Below are positions 1 through 9,785 of a DNA stretch of 64,000 nt, piece after piece; within the stretch, counting starts at the first letter, position 1; each line of letters opens with the position of its first letter. This DNA comes from Streptomyces termitum. GTDB lineage: Bacteria; Actinomycetota; Actinomycetes; Streptomycetales; Streptomycetaceae. The notes below the pieces were generated by a model that saw only the letters and a program-made list of their open reading frames with translations, was not told the DNA's origin and made no database searches. Made by a program: the position numbers and the translations under genes. The stretch lies in contig NZ_BMUL01000001.1 in the NCBI RefSeq assembly GCF_014650175.1, forward strand, positions 414,013-478,012. Reading direction: 5' to 3'.

Positions 1-81
1 ACGGCGACGGGCCGCTCCGTCTTCGGTCACGGCGACGGGCCGCCCGCCCGAGGGCGAAGCGGCCCGTCCCGGCCCCGCCGG

Positions 82-1320
82 TCAGTCGCGGTTCCGCCAG
101 GGCAGTTCCGCCGTCACCACCGTCGGGCCGCCCGCCGGCGAGTCCACCACCAGCACGCCGTCCACCGCGCCCAGCCGCTCCGCCAGCCCCGCCAGCCCGG
201 TCCCCGTGCCGTCCGTCCGGGCACCGCCCACGCCGTCGTCCCGCACCTGGAGCAGCAGCCGGCCCTCCGACCGCCACACCTCCACCGACGCCGACCGGGC
301 ACGGGCGTGCTTCGACACGTTCTGGAGCAGCTCCGAGACCGTGAAGTACGCGATGCCCTCGATGGCCTCCACCGGCCGGCCCGGCAGCTCCACCGACACC
401 GACACCGGCACCGTGCACCGCCCCGCCAGCGACGACAGCGCCGCGTCCAGCCCCCGGTCGGTCAGCACCGCCGGATGGATGCCCCGGGCCAGGTCCCGCA
501 GCTCCTGGAGGGCCAGCTTCACCTCGCCGTGCGCCTCCGCGACCATCGCCGCCGCCGCCTCCGGGTCCTCGTGCAGCTTCTCCTTCGCCAGCCCGAGCCC
601 CATCGCCAGCGCCACGAGCCGCGCCTGCGCCCCGTCGTGCAGGTCGCGTTCGATCCGCCGCAGGTCCGCCGCCGCCGTGTCCACCACGACGACCCGGTCC
701 GTCTCCAGCTCGCTGATCCGCCGCTCCAGCTCGTCCGACGGCGACAGCAGCCCCCGCACCATGCCCCGGTCCGCCGCCGCCAGACCGCGCACGACGAACG
801 GCAGCACCGGCCACAGCGCGATCACCGCCACCAGGGTCACGCCGAAGGTGAGCACCCCCCACGGCAGCCTGATCAGGCCGTACAACTGCGTCCGCCACGC
901 CACCGGGTCCTTCAGCCGCCCCCACAGCCAGGACAGCCCCCCGGCGGACGGCAGCCGCGACGGCTCCGCCACCGCCACGTCCAGCAGCGCGCGGGCCCGC
1001 GCCCGCTCGGACCGGCCGATCAGCCGCGCCCCCGACAGCCCGGCGGCCAGCAGCGGCAGCCCGACCACGGTGACGGAGAGCCCGATCCCGACGACCACGC
1101 TCGTCAGCGCGTACACGAACCCCACGATCGAGGCGGGCAGGTTGAGCAGCAGGAAGCAGACCTCCTTCCAGGTCTCCTTCCCGTACGCGGCCCGCTTCCG
1201 CCCGGCCCCGACACCGGCCGGCCCGGCGGCGGACCCGGGGGAGCCGGGAGAACCGGGAGAACCGGAGGAGCCGGGCGGGGCCGTCCGGGAGGCAGGGGTG
1301 AAGCGCTGATCGGCGGTCAT
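82..1320 (-). CDS. Two-component sensor histidine kinase (HisKA_3/NarL type)
   Basis: A 412-residue membrane sensor kinase. Residues 1-45 are a Gly/Ser/Pro-rich cytoplasmic tail with SGSPGSPGSPGS repeats. Hydrophobic segments lie near 54-80, 82-98 and 150-180. The phosphoacceptor motif RRIERDLHDGAQARL is at about 221-235 with His228. The ATPase N-box ELLQNVSKHA is near 330-339, and DDGVGG and GTGLAGLAERL follow. The ATG at 1320 is chosen over an upstream in-frame start because the extra residues read through a G/C-rich leader. It is divergent from nuoA. No response regulator is in the window; it probably lies to the left. The signal is unknown. Family assignment is firm. Confidence 0.9.
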   Translation of the reverse strand: MTADQRFTPASRTAPPGSSGSPGSPGSPGSAAGPAGVGAGRKRAAYGKETWKEVCFLLLNLPASIVGFVYALTSVVVGIGLSVTVVGLPLLAAGLSGARLIGRSERARARALLDVAVAEPSRLPSAGGLSWLWGRLKDPVAWRTQLYGLIRLPWGVLTFGVTLVAVIALWPVLPFVVRGLAAADRGMVRGLLSPSDELERRISELETDRVVVVDTAAADLRRIERDLHDGAQARLVALAMGLGLAKEKLHEDPEAAAAMVAEAHGEVKLALQELRDLARGIHPAVLTDRGLDAALSSLAGRCTVPVSVSVELPGRPVEAIEGIAYFTVSELLQNVSKHARARSASVEVWRSEGRLLLQVRDDGVGGARTDGTGTGLAGLAERLGAVDGVLVVDSPAGGPTVVTAELPWRNRD

Positions 1321-1405
1321 GCCCCAAGCCTGCCCTCTGCCGCCACCCCGGTGCCATGGGGGAGGTGGGGGTCGGGCAGGGGGGATAACCCCACCGCACA
1401 CGCCC

Positions 1406-1411
1406 TAGACT
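1406..1411 (+). promoter_or_regulatory. Candidate -10 box of the nuo promoter
   Basis: TAGACT matches the streptomycete housekeeping -10 consensus and lies 40 bases before nuoA. No convincing -35 hexamer is visible 17-18 bases upstream, so strength and sigma factor are uncertain. Confidence 0.45.
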
Positions 1412-1451
1412 CGCGTCCGTGAAAACGGCGGCGAGGAACTGAGGGGCGGAC

Positions 1452-1856
1452 GTGCGGCAACCGACCGTAGTCGCGGCCGACCAGGCGGCGGACTACTTCG
1501 ACACCTACTCCGTCGTCGGCCTGCTCGCCGTCGTCGGCGTGCTCTTCGTGGCGGTGGCCTTCGGCGCCGGCCGGCTCCTGCGGCCCGTCGTGCCGACCCC
1601 GGAGAAACTCCTCACCTACGAGTGCGGCGTCGACCCGGTGGGGGAGGGCTGGGCCCACACCCAGGTCCGCTACTACGTCTACGCCTTCCTCTACGTGATC
1701 TTCGCCGTCGACTCGATCTTCCTCTTCCCGTGGGCGACGGTCTTCGCCGCGCCCGGCTACGGCGCCACCACGCTCGCCGAGATGTTCGTCTTCCTCGGCT
1801 TCCTGGCCGTCGGGCTGCTCTACGCGTACAAGAAGGGCGTCCTGACATGGACGTGA
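1452..1856 (+). CDS. nuoA: NADH-quinone oxidoreductase subunit A
   Basis: A 134-residue membrane subunit of complex I, a normal length for NuoA. Three hydrophobic helices are visible. The conserved loop between helices 1 and 2 is present, with [11 protein letters not shown] near residues 56-66. The GTG start follows GAGGGG. It is the first gene of a rightward cluster, and its last ten bases overlap nuoB. NuoA helps form the quinone-entry region with NuoH and NuoJ. Because nuoD-G are absent here, this looks like the accessory streptomycete nuo locus rather than the full nuoA-N operon. Confidence 0.92.
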   Translation: MRQPTVVAADQAADYFDTYSVVGLLAVVGVLFVAVAFGAGRLLRPVVPTPEKLLTYECGVDPVGEGWAHTQVRYYVYAFLYVIFAVDSIFLFPWATVFAAPGYGATTLAEMFVFLGFLAVGLLYAYKKGVLTWT

Positions 1857-2422
1857 CCCCGCTCCCCGCCCCGGCGCTGGGACCGCTCGCCCGCCTGGCC
1901 CCCGAGCCCATGAAGGTGGTCCTCAACTGGGGCCGCCGCTACAGCCTCTGGGTCTTCAACTTCGGCCTCGCCTGCTGCGCCATCGAGTTCATCGCCGCGT
2001 CGATGGCCCGCCACGACTTCATCCGGCTCGGCGTCATCCCCTTCGCGCCCGGCCCCCGGCAGGCCGACCTGATGATCGTCTCCGGCACGGTGACCGACAA
2101 GATGGCCCCCGCCGTCAAGCGGCTGTACGAGCAGATGCCCGAACCGAAGTACGTGATCTCCTTCGGCGCCTGCTCCAACTGCGGCGGCCCGTACTGGGAC
2201 TCGTACTCCGTCACCAAGGGCGTCGACCAGATCATCCCCGTCGACGTGTACGTCCCCGGCTGCCCGCCCCGGCCCGAGGCGCTCCTCCAGGGCATCCTGA
2301 AACTCCAGGAGAAGATCGCCCGCGAGAGCCTCGCCGAGCGGTACGGCACCGGCGGCGGCGCCACCGTCGCCCAGCTGACCAGCCCGCTGGTCACCCCGCC
2401 GCCGGGAGGCGACGCCCGGTGA
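1847..2422 (+). CDS. nuoB: NADH-quinone oxidoreductase subunit B (N2 cluster protein)
   Basis: A 191-residue peripheral-arm subunit that carries the terminal [4Fe-4S] cluster N2. The ligands are visible: the tandem cysteines in [10 protein letters not shown], a cysteine in GACSNCGG and one in VPGCPPRPE. The ATG at 1847 is inside the end of nuoA, which implies translational coupling. The C-terminus ends in a Gly/Pro-rich stretch. NuoB normally contacts NuoD, which has no gene in this cluster, so a NuoD made elsewhere would be needed for a working quinone site. Confidence 0.93.
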   Translation: MDVTPLPAPALGPLARLAPEPMKVVLNWGRRYSLWVFNFGLACCAIEFIAASMARHDFIRLGVIPFAPGPRQADLMIVSGTVTDKMAPAVKRLYEQMPEPKYVISFGACSNCGGPYWDSYSVTKGVDQIIPVDVYVPGCPPRPEALLQGILKLQEKIARESLAERYGTGGGATVAQLTSPLVTPPPGGDAR

Positions 2423-3714
2423 ACCGCTACGACTCCCTCCCCGAGGCCGTGACGGACCTGTTCGGCGACGAGGCGACGGCGGAGCGGGCGTACGACCTGC
2501 TGACCGTCGACGTCCCCGTCACCGAGTGGCTCGACGCGCTGCGGACCGCCCGGGACGAGCTGGGCTGCACCTACTTCGACTGGCTGAGCGCCGTCGACGA
2601 ACCCGGCACCGGCTTCCGCGTCTGCGCCCACGTCGTCGCCCTCGGCGGCGCCCCCCGCCGGCTCCTGCTGCGCACCACCGTCGACCACGCCGCCCCCGTC
2701 CTGCCGACGGCCGTCGGCGTCTACGCGGGCGCGGCCTGGCACGAGCGCGAGACCCACGAGATGTTCGGCGTCCGCTTCGAGGACCACCCGAACCTCACCC
2801 CGCTCCTCCTCCCCGAGAACTTCGAGGGCCACCCCCTCCGCAAGGACTTCGTCCTCGCCGCCCGCGTCGCCAAGGCGTGGCCCGGCGCGAAGGAGCCGGG
2901 CGAGTCCCACGACGGCGGCCCCAAGCGCCGCCAGATGCTGCCCCCCGGCGTCCCCGACCCCAACGAATGGGGACCCCTCAAGGGCCAGCTCCCCCCGGCC
3001 CCCGAACGCCCCGCCCGAGGCGCCGCCGCCGACCGCCCCCGCCGCACCCGCTCCGCGTCCGAGGGCTCCGCGAGCCAGACACCCCCGGCGGCCCCCGGCC
3101 CGGACACCCCCCGCCGTACGCGCTCCGCGTCCGACGGCTCGGCCAGCCAGCAGGCCCCGGAAGCCCCCGGCCCGGTCACTCCCCGCCGTACGCGCTCCGC
3201 GTCCGAGGGCTCGGCCAGCCAGACGCCCCCGGAGCCGGGCGCCGCGGCCCCGCCCCGCCGCATGCGCTCGGCCTCCCAGGGCTCCGCGAGCCAAGCGGCC
3301 CCCGAGGCCCCCGAGTCCGGCGCGGCCCCGCCCCGCCGCACCCGCTCCGCGTCCGACGGCTCGGCGAGCCGGCCGGCGACGGGAGGCGACGGGCCGTCCG
3401 CGCGCCCGGAGCCCGCGCCCCGCCCCCGCGGCGCGGACGCCCCCTGGCACCACGCCCGCCCGGCCTTCGACGAGGACCCGGAACCCGCCGGACCCGAAGC
3501 CCCCGCCGAGACCGCCGACAAGCCCCGTACCGACCCGGGTACCGACACCGGCCCGGGTACCGACACCGGCCCCGGCCCGGACACCGGCCCCACCGATCCC
3601 GGCCCCACGGCCCCCGGCCCCGGCCCCACCGATCCCGGCCCCACGGCCCCCGGCACCGGTCCCACCGATCCCGGACCCACCGATCCCGACCCCGCCGGAG
3701 GCGATCCCGCGTGA
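2419..3714 (+). CDS. nuoC: NuoC-type subunit with a long repetitive C-terminal extension
   Basis: A 431-residue protein. Residues 1 to about 195 match the 30-kDa NuoC domain: [20 protein letters not shown], then [18 protein letters not shown]. The rest is not part of the family. It has five copies of an Arg/Ser motif (RRTRSASxGSASQ), an acidic Pro-rich linker, then tandem Pro-Gly-Thr-Asp repeats to the end. NuoC alone is usually about 180-240 residues. GTG start with a 4-base overlap on nuoB. nuoH follows with a 4-base overlap, leaving no room for nuoD. The extension is presumably disordered; whether it is functional or expanded repeat DNA is unknown. Confidence 0.88.
   Translation: MNRYDSLPEAVTDLFGDEATAERAYDLLTVDVPVTEWLDALRTARDELGCTYFDWLSAVDEPGTGFRVCAHVVALGGAPRRLLLRTTVDHAAPVLPTAVGVYAGAAWHERETHEMFGVRFEDHPNLTPLLLPENFEGHPLRKDFVLAARVAKAWPGAKEPGESHDGGPKRRQMLPPGVPDPNEWGPLKGQLPPAPERPARGAAADRPRRTRSASEGSASQTPPAAPGPDTPRRTRSASDGSASQQAPEAPGPVTPRRTRSASEGSASQTPPEPGAAAPPRRMRSASQGSASQAAPEAPESGAAPPRRTRSASDGSASRPATGGDGPSARPEPAPRPRGADAPWHHARPAFDEDPEPAGPEAPAETADKPRTDPGTDTGPGTDTGPGPDTGPTDPGPTAPGPGPTDPGPTAPGTGPTDPGPTDPDPAGGDPA
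3037..3381 (+). repeat. Five tandem ~72-bp repeats inside nuoC
   Basis: Copies begin near 3037, 3109, 3181, 3253 and 3331, so the spacing is 72, 72, 72 and 78 bases. Each encodes PRRTRSAS(E/D/Q)GSAS followed by a variable Pro/Ala spacer. The opposite strand reads as a similar arginine/glutamate-rich peptide ([13 protein letters not shown]) in each copy. All copies stay in frame with nuoC. Confidence 0.85.
3529..3690 (+). repeat. Short tandem repeats, Thr-Asp-Pro-Gly-rich tail of nuoC
   Basis: Imperfect repeats of 12-18 bases encode (G/P)TDTGPG units and then [10 protein letters not shown] units. The tract is in frame and ends just before the nuoC stop. It looks like slippage-prone low-complexity DNA. 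Confidence 0.75.
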
Positions 3715-4679
3715 ACGACGCACTCGACGTCGCCCTCCGGCTGCTCCTCGTCTTCCTCGCCTTCCTCGTGCTGCCGCTCGTCGTCGGCCAGACCGAGCAC
3801 AAGGTCATGGCCCACATGCAGGGCCGCCTCGGTCCCATGTACGCGGGCGGCTTCCACGGCTGGGCCCAGCTCGTCGCGGACGGCGTGAAGTTCGCGCAGA
3901 AGGAGGACATCGTCCCGAAGGACGCCGACCGGCGGGTGTTCCAGCTCGCACCGGCCGTCGCGCTCCTCCCGTACCTCCTCGTCCTCGTCGCCGTCCCGGT
4001 CGGGCCGGGCGACGGGGCCGTCGGCGCGGTCGTGGACGCGGGCGTCTTCTTCGTGCTCGCCGTCATGGGCGTCGGCGTCCTCGGCAGCCTGATGGCCGGC
4101 TGGGCGTCCGCCAACAAGTTCTCGCTCCTCGGCGGACTGCGCACCACCGCCCAGCTCCTCGCCTACGAACTGCCGATGCTGCTCGCCGCCGCCTCCGTCG
4201 CGATGGCCGCCGGCACCGTCTCCCTCACCGGCATCCTCGACGGCTTCGCCTGGTGGTGGGTGCCGTGGCAGATCACCGGCGCCCTCGTCTTCTTCGTCGC
4301 GGGCCTCGCCGAGCTCCAGCGGCCCCCGTTCGACATGCCGGTGGCCGACTCGGAGATCATCTTCGGCGCGTACACCGAGTACACCGGCCTCCGCTTCGCC
4401 CTCTTCCTGCTCGCCGAGTACGCGGGGATCGTCGTCCTCTGCGCCCTCACCTCGGTCCTCTTCCTCGGCGGCTGGCACGGCCCCTGGGGCGACGCCGGCC
4501 TCGGCTGGTTCTGGACCCTCCTGAAGACCGCCGTCCTGGCCTTCGTCGTGATCTGGCTGCGGGTCTCCTACCCGCGCCTGCGCGAGGACCAGCTCCAGAA
4601 GCTGGCCTGGACGGTCCTCGTGCCGCTCGCCCTGGCGCAGATCGCGCTCACCGGCATCGTGAAGGTGGCGATCAACTAA
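3711..4679 (+). CDS. nuoH: NADH-quinone oxidoreductase subunit H
   Basis: A 322-residue membrane subunit with about eight hydrophobic helices. It forms the quinone-site interface between membrane and peripheral arms. The first-loop motif RLGPMYAGGFHGWAQLVADG and the strongly conserved loop AELQRPPFDMPVADSE followed by FGAYTEYTGLRF are present. The GTG start overlaps the nuoC stop by four bases. nuoI begins directly after the stop codon. Placement next to nuoC confirms that nuoD, E, F and G are skipped. Confidence 0.93.
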   Translation: MNDALDVALRLLLVFLAFLVLPLVVGQTEHKVMAHMQGRLGPMYAGGFHGWAQLVADGVKFAQKEDIVPKDADRRVFQLAPAVALLPYLLVLVAVPVGPGDGAVGAVVDAGVFFVLAVMGVGVLGSLMAGWASANKFSLLGGLRTTAQLLAYELPMLLAAASVAMAAGTVSLTGILDGFAWWWVPWQITGALVFFVAGLAELQRPPFDMPVADSEIIFGAYTEYTGLRFALFLLAEYAGIVVLCALTSVLFLGGWHGPWGDAGLGWFWTLLKTAVLAFVVIWLRVSYPRLREDQLQKLAWTVLVPLALAQIALTGIVKVAIN

Positions 4680-5282
4680 ATGGCTCCGATCCCCGGCTCC
4701 GGCCTCGCCAAGGGCCTCGCCGTCACCCTCCGCACGATGACGCGGAAGACCGTCACCGCGCAGTACCCGGAGGTCCAGCCCGAACTGCCGCCCCGCACGC
4801 GCGGGGTGATCGGCCTGTTCGAGGAGAACTGCACGGTCTGCATGCTGTGCGCCCGCGAGTGCCCCGACTGGTGCATCTACATCGACTCCCACAAGGAGAC
4901 GGTGCCGGCCGCCGCGCCCGGCGGCCGCGAGCGCAGCCGCAACGTCCTCGACCGCTTCGCCATCGACTTCTCGCTCTGCATGTACTGCGGCATCTGCATC
5001 GAGGTGTGCCCCTTCGACGCCCTCTTCTGGTCGCCGGAGTTCGAGTACGCCGAGACCGACATCCACGAGCTGACCCACGAGCGGGACAAGCTCCGCCAGT
5101 GGATGTGGACCGTGCCGGAACCGCCCGCGCTCGACCCGCGCGCGGAGGAGCCGAAGGAGGTCGCGGCGGCCCGCAAGGCCGCCGAGAAGGCCGCCGCCCA
5201 AGCCGCCGCGCAGGCCGCGTCCCCGGCCGCCGCCCAGGGCACCGACGCCCAGGACACCGACGCCCGGGAGGACCGGCCGTGA
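4680..5282 (+). CDS. nuoI: NADH-quinone oxidoreductase subunit I (2x[4Fe-4S])
   Basis: A 200-residue ferredoxin-like subunit carrying clusters N6a and N6b. Both motifs are intact: [15 protein letters not shown] and [15 protein letters not shown]. An Ala/Lys-rich tail ([19 protein letters not shown]) and a polar end follow residue 160 and are not part of the core. The ATG comes directly after the nuoH stop, and the stop overlaps the nuoJ GTG. In a complex without NuoE/F/G, NuoI could accept electrons from a soluble ferredoxin, as in ferredoxin-type complex I; that is an inference. Confidence 0.93.
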   Translation: MAPIPGSGLAKGLAVTLRTMTRKTVTAQYPEVQPELPPRTRGVIGLFEENCTVCMLCARECPDWCIYIDSHKETVPAAAPGGRERSRNVLDRFAIDFSLCMYCGICIEVCPFDALFWSPEFEYAETDIHELTHERDKLRQWMWTVPEPPALDPRAEEPKEVAAARKAAEKAAAQAAAQAASPAAAQGTDAQDTDAREDRP

Positions 5283-5830
5283 CCCTCGCCGCCGCCTCCC
5301 CCGGCTTCCTCTCGCCCACCGGAGTCGAGGTCGCCTTCCTCCTCGTCGGCCTCGTCACCCTCGGCGCCGCCGTCCTCTCCGTCACCACCCGGCAGCTCGT
5401 GCACGCCGCCCTGTGGCTGGTCGTCGCCCTCGGCGGCCTCGCCGTCGAGTACCTGCTCCTCACCGCCGAGTTCATCGCCTGGGTGCAGGTCCTCATCTAC
5501 GTCGGCTCGGTCGTCGTCCTGCTCCTCTTCGGCCTCATGCTCACCAAGGCCCCCATCGGCCGCTCCCCGGACGCCGACTCCGGCAACCGGCCGGTCGCCC
5601 TGGCCGTCGCCGTCACCGCCGCCGCGGCCCTCGTCTGGGTCGTCACCGACGCCTTCCGCACCACCTGGATCGACCTCGAAGGACCCGCCCGGGGCTCCAC
5701 CGGCGTCACCGGCGAGATCCTCTTCCAGCACTGGGTGCTGCCCTTCGAGGCCCTGTCGGTGCTGCTGCTCGCCGCCCTGGTCGGCGCCATCGTCCTGTCC
5801 CGCAAGAAGCCGGAAGGGGAGCGGGACTGA
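5279..5830 (+). CDS. nuoJ: NADH-quinone oxidoreductase subunit J
   Basis: A 183-residue membrane subunit with five predicted helices. The conserved core [18 protein letters not shown] followed by [12 protein letters not shown] is typical of NuoJ transmembrane helix 3 and its neighbour. The GTG start overlaps the nuoI stop by four bases, and its stop shares one base with the nuoK ATG. The last cytoplasmic residues are basic (RKKPEGERD). It sits between the NuoA/H quinone region and the antiporter-like subunits. Confidence 0.9.
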   Translation: MTLAAASPGFLSPTGVEVAFLLVGLVTLGAAVLSVTTRQLVHAALWLVVALGGLAVEYLLLTAEFIAWVQVLIYVGSVVVLLLFGLMLTKAPIGRSPDADSGNRPVALAVAVTAAAALVWVVTDAFRTTWIDLEGPARGSTGVTGEILFQHWVLPFEALSVLLLAALVGAIVLSRKKPEGERD

Positions 5831-6192
5831 TGCACCTCGCCTACCCCGCCGTCCTCGCCGCGCTCCTCTTCTGCGTCGGCCTGTACGGCGTCCTCGCCCG
5901 CCGCAACGCGATCCTGGTCCTGATGTCGGTGGAGCTGATGCTCAACGCCGTCAACCTCAACCTGGTCGCCTTCGACGTGTGGCTGCGCGACGCCCTCCAC
6001 TCCGGCCAGGCCCTCACCCTCTTCACCATCGCCGTCGCCGCCGCCGAGATCGGCATCGGCCTCGCCATCGTCCTGATGGTCCACCGCAACCGGGGCACGT
6101 CCGACGTGGACCGCCTCCGCGACACGGCCGAACCCCGGCGCGGCGACGGGGACACCGACAGCACCGACGAGAAGGCCGAGGCCGCCGCGTGA
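5830..6192 (+). CDS. nuoK: NADH-quinone oxidoreductase subunit K
   Basis: A 120-residue membrane subunit with three helices. The conserved glutamates of the proton path are visible in [17 protein letters not shown] and [16 protein letters not shown]. The last 30 residues form a charged extension ([20 protein letters not shown]), making it slightly longer than the usual ~100 residues. The ATG overlaps the nuoJ stop by one base, and the nuoL GTG overlaps its own stop. Confidence 0.92.
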   Translation: MHLAYPAVLAALLFCVGLYGVLARRNAILVLMSVELMLNAVNLNLVAFDVWLRDALHSGQALTLFTIAVAAAEIGIGLAIVLMVHRNRGTSDVDRLRDTAEPRRGDGDTDSTDEKAEAAA

Positions 6193-8165
6193 CCACCACG
6201 ACCCTCGCCGCCCTCGTCCCCCTCCTGCCCTTCCTCGGCGCCGCCGCCGGACTCGCCCTGGGCCGCACCGCCCCCGGCTTCGTCCGCCCGCTCGCCGTGC
6301 TGCCGACGCTCGCCGCCGCCGTCCTCGCCGTCCTCGTCGCCGCCCGCCAGGGCGGGGGAGCGGTCATCGAGGCGAGCACCCAGCTCACCCCCACCGGCTC
6401 CGTCCCCATCACCCTGGGCCTGCACGTCGACGGCTTCGCCGCGCTCGTCGCCGTCCTCGTCGGCGCCGTCGCGACCTGCGTGCAGGTCTACTCGACCGGC
6501 TACCTCCGCGACGACCCCCGCTACCCCTCGTACGCGGCGCTCGTCTCCCTCTTCACCGCCGCCATGCTCCTCGTCGTCTACACCGGCGACCTGATGGTCC
6601 TGCTGGTCGGCTGGGAGGTCATGGGCATCTGCTCGTACTTCCTCGTCGGCCACTACTGGGAGACGCCGGAGGCCCGCGCCGCCTCCCTCAAGGCGTTCCT
6701 CGTCACCAAGGCCGGTGACGTGCCCTTCCTCTTCGGCCTCTTCGCGCTCGCCGCCGACGCCGGGACCTTCCGCATCGACGGCGTCCTCGCCGCCGTCGCC
6801 GACGGCCGCCTCGACCACCCCACCCCGGTGGCGCTGCTGCTCCTCGCGGGCGTGGCCGGCAAGTCCGCCCAGTTCCCGCTGCACACCTGGCTCCCCGACG
6901 CCATGGCCGGCCCCACCCCGGTCTCCGCGCTCATCCACGCCGCCACCATGGTCGCCGCCGGCATCTACTTCGTGGCCCGGCTGCTGCCCGTCTTCGCCGC
7001 CTCCGCCGCCGCCATGACCGTCCTCGCCGTGATGGCCGCGGTCACCATGGCCGGCTCGGCGCTCGCCGCGCTCGCCCAGGACGACATCAAACGGGTCCTC
7101 GCCTACTCGACGATCGGCCAACTCGGCTACATGGCCGGGGCGCTCGCCGTCGGCGACCGGAGCGCCGCCGTCTTCCACCTGCTCTCCCACGCCGCCTTCA
7201 AGGCGCTGCTGTTCCTCGCCGCCGGAGCCGTCATCCACGCCGCCGGCACCAACTCGCTGACCGCCATGGCCCGCATGGGCGGCCTGGCCCGGCGGATCCC
7301 CGACGCGTACTGGACGATGACCGTCGCCCTCCTCGCGCTCGCCGCGATCCCGCCCTTCGCCGGCTTCTTCTCCAAGGAGGCCGTCCTGGTCGCCGCCGAG
7401 CGCACCGCGCTGGACGGCGCCGACGCCCCCGCCGCCGCCGGCTGGACCGTCCTCGTCGCCGGTCTGCTGACCGCCCTCCTCACCGCCGCGTACGCGCTCC
7501 GCCTCTGGCTGCGCGCCTTCCGCGGCCACGGCCCCGCCGCCCCCGACCACGGCCGCCAGCCGATCGCCATGACCGCCGTCCTGTGGGTCCTCGCGATCCC
7601 CTCCCTCGGCTTCGGCCTCACCACCGCCTACGTCGACGACTGGTTCGACCGGGACGGCCTCGGCCCCACCCTCGTCACCGCCGTCCTCGGCACCGGCCTC
7701 GCCGTCGCCGGCGGCGCCGTCACCTACGCCGTCTGGCGGACCCTCGCCGCCCGGGCCGTACCCCCCGCCCCCGCCCCGCACGTCGCCCACCCGGACGCCG
7801 ACGCCGGACACGTCGAGGCCGAGGCGCTGCGCCTGCCGCACCCCGCCGAGGACCCGGCCGACCCCGGCCGCGCCCTCCTCGGCCCGCTGCACCGCCCGGC
7901 CGCCGCCGGCTTCCACCTCGACGCCCTCTACGACCGGGTCCTCGTCCGGCCCGTGCTCGGCGCCGCCTCCCTGGTCCGCTTCCTGGACCGCGAGGTCGTC
8001 GACACCTACGTCCGGGGCGCGGGCGCCACCGCCAAGGGCCTCGGACGGCTGGTCCGCCGCGCCCAGACCGGCAACGTCCAGACCTACCTCGGCGCCCTGC
8101 TGGCCGGATCCGTCGTCCTGGCGATCGCCGCCGTCGCCCTCGCCAACGCCTTCGCCGGAGCGTGA
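6189..8165 (+). CDS. nuoL: NADH-quinone oxidoreductase subunit L (antiporter-like)
   Basis: A 658-residue, many-helix proton-pumping subunit of normal length. Key motifs are [20 protein letters not shown] with the pumping glutamate, [20 protein letters not shown] with its lysine, and [18 protein letters not shown] with the second lysine. The C-terminal part contains the amphipathic segment and the last helix expected of NuoL. The GTG start at 6189 overlaps the nuoK stop by four bases. Earlier in-frame starts lie inside nuoK and are rejected. Confidence 0.94.
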   Translation: MTTTTLAALVPLLPFLGAAAGLALGRTAPGFVRPLAVLPTLAAAVLAVLVAARQGGGAVIEASTQLTPTGSVPITLGLHVDGFAALVAVLVGAVATCVQVYSTGYLRDDPRYPSYAALVSLFTAAMLLVVYTGDLMVLLVGWEVMGICSYFLVGHYWETPEARAASLKAFLVTKAGDVPFLFGLFALAADAGTFRIDGVLAAVADGRLDHPTPVALLLLAGVAGKSAQFPLHTWLPDAMAGPTPVSALIHAATMVAAGIYFVARLLPVFAASAAAMTVLAVMAAVTMAGSALAALAQDDIKRVLAYSTIGQLGYMAGALAVGDRSAAVFHLLSHAAFKALLFLAAGAVIHAAGTNSLTAMARMGGLARRIPDAYWTMTVALLALAAIPPFAGFFSKEAVLVAAERTALDGADAPAAAGWTVLVAGLLTALLTAAYALRLWLRAFRGHGPAAPDHGRQPIAMTAVLWVLAIPSLGFGLTTAYVDDWFDRDGLGPTLVTAVLGTGLAVAGGAVTYAVWRTLAARAVPPAPAPHVAHPDADAGHVEAEALRLPHPAEDPADPGRALLGPLHRPAAAGFHLDALYDRVLVRPVLGAASLVRFLDREVVDTYVRGAGATAKGLGRLVRRAQTGNVQTYLGALLAGSVVLAIAAVALANAFAGA

Positions 8166-8168
8166 CCC

Positions 8169-9785
8169 GTGCTCGACCTCAGCCCCACCGTGATGCAGTA
8201 CCTCCTGGTGGCCGTCGTCGCCGGACCGCTGCTCGGCGCCGCCGCCGCGCTCCTGCCCGCCCCGCCCGGCCTCAAGGGGAAGTCGCCCGACCAGGCCGTC
8301 CTCCGCCACGGCGTCACCGTCACCGGCGTGATCCTGCTCGCCGCGATCGTCCTCGCCGCCGGCTTCGACCACGACCGGCCGTCCCGCATGCAGGCCACCA
8401 CCGACATCAGCTGGATCCGGGCCCTCGACGTCCGCATCCACCTCGGCGTCGACGGCATCTCGCTGCCCCTGCTGCTGCTGACCGCGCTGCTCGCCTTCCT
8501 CTGCGCCCTCTACAGCTACTTCAAGATGCCCCAGGGCCCGTCCCCGAAGGCGTTCGTCGCCCTGCTCCTCCTCCTGGAGGCCGGCACCCTCGCCACCTTC
8601 GCCGTCCTCGACCTGGTCCTCTTCTTCCTGGCCTTCGAGACGGTCCTCGTCCCCATGTACTTCCTCATCGCCCGCTGGGGCGGCGAGGGCCGCCGGGCCG
8701 CCGCCGGGAAGTTCATCCTCTACACCCTCCTCGGCTCCGTGATCATGCTGCTCGGCCTGCTCCTCGTCGGGATCAAGGCCGGCACCTTCGACATGGTCGC
8801 GCTGGCCGCCGGCGGCGGCCGCGGCCTCACCGCCTCCGTCCAGGTCACCGCCGTCCTCGCGATCGGCCTCGGGCTCGCCGTGAAGACCCCCATGTGGCCG
8901 CTGCACTCCTGGCTGCCGGACGCCCACACCGCCGCCCCCACCGCGGGCTCGGTCCTCCTCGCCGGCGTCCTCCTCAAGATGGGCACGTACGGCTTCGTCC
9001 GCATCGCCCTGCCCATCGCCCCCGACGGCATGCGCACCCTCGCCCCCTACCTGGCCGCCTTCGCCGCCGCCGGCATCCTCTACGGCTCCCTCGCCTGCCT
9101 CGCCCTCGCCCTGCCGTCCTCACCGGGCCGCTCCGCGGCGGCGAGCCCTCCCGGCGGAACCGGGAGCGACCTCAAACGGCTCATCGCCTACTCCTCCGTC
9201 GGCCACATGGGCTTCGTCCTCCTCGGCATCGCCACCCTCACCCCCACCGGCGTCAACGCCGCCCTCTTCGCCAACATCGCCCACGGCCTCATCACCGGCC
9301 TCCTCTTCTTCCTCGTCGGCGCCCTCAAGGACCGCTACGGCACCGCCGACCTCGACACCCTCGCCGGAGCCACCGGCGCCGCCCTCTACGGCCGCGCCCC
9401 CCGCCTCGGCGCCCTCCTCGCCTTCGCCGCCGTCGCCTCCCTCGGCCTGCCCGGCCTGGCCGGCTTCTGGGGCGAGATGCTCGCCCTCTTCGCCGCCTTC
9501 GACCCCGCCGAGGGCCTCCACCGGGGCGCCTACCTCACCTTCATGGCGATCGGCGGCCTCGGCACCCTCCTCACCGCCGCCTACCTCCTGATCGTGGTCC
9601 GCCGCGTCTGCATGGGCGGCCCCCGCCCCGCCGGAGAACCGGAACTCGCCGACGTCCAGCCCTACGAGCTGGCCGCCTGGACCCCGCTCGCCGCCCTCAC
9701 CGTCCTCGCCGGACTCTGGCCCGCCGCCCTCCTCGGCCTGACCGACCCGGCCGTCCAGCAGCTCCTCGCCGGAGGCACCCAGTGA
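8169..9785 (+). CDS. nuoM: NADH-quinone oxidoreductase subunit M (antiporter-like)
   Basis: A 538-residue membrane subunit. The pumping glutamate is in FFLAFETVLVPMYFLIARWG (E157), and lysines are in VKTPMWPLHSWLPDAH and DLKRLIAYSSVGHMGF. An unusual Ser/Pro/Gly/Arg-rich insert of about 18 residues (around 315-333, PSSPGRSAAASPPGGTGS) interrupts the helix that normally runs straight into DLKRLIAYSS. It begins three bases after nuoL, and its stop overlaps nuoN. Confidence 0.93.
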   Translation: MLDLSPTVMQYLLVAVVAGPLLGAAAALLPAPPGLKGKSPDQAVLRHGVTVTGVILLAAIVLAAGFDHDRPSRMQATTDISWIRALDVRIHLGVDGISLPLLLLTALLAFLCALYSYFKMPQGPSPKAFVALLLLLEAGTLATFAVLDLVLFFLAFETVLVPMYFLIARWGGEGRRAAAGKFILYTLLGSVIMLLGLLLVGIKAGTFDMVALAAGGGRGLTASVQVTAVLAIGLGLAVKTPMWPLHSWLPDAHTAAPTAGSVLLAGVLLKMGTYGFVRIALPIAPDGMRTLAPYLAAFAAAGILYGSLACLALALPSSPGRSAAASPPGGTGSDLKRLIAYSSVGHMGFVLLGIATLTPTGVNAALFANIAHGLITGLLFFLVGALKDRYGTADLDTLAGATGAALYGRAPRLGALLAFAAVASLGLPGLAGFWGEMLALFAAFDPAEGLHRGAYLTFMAIGGLGTLLTAAYLLIVVRRVCMGGPRPAGEPELADVQPYELAAWTPLAALTVLAGLWPAALLGLTDPAVQQLLAGGTQ

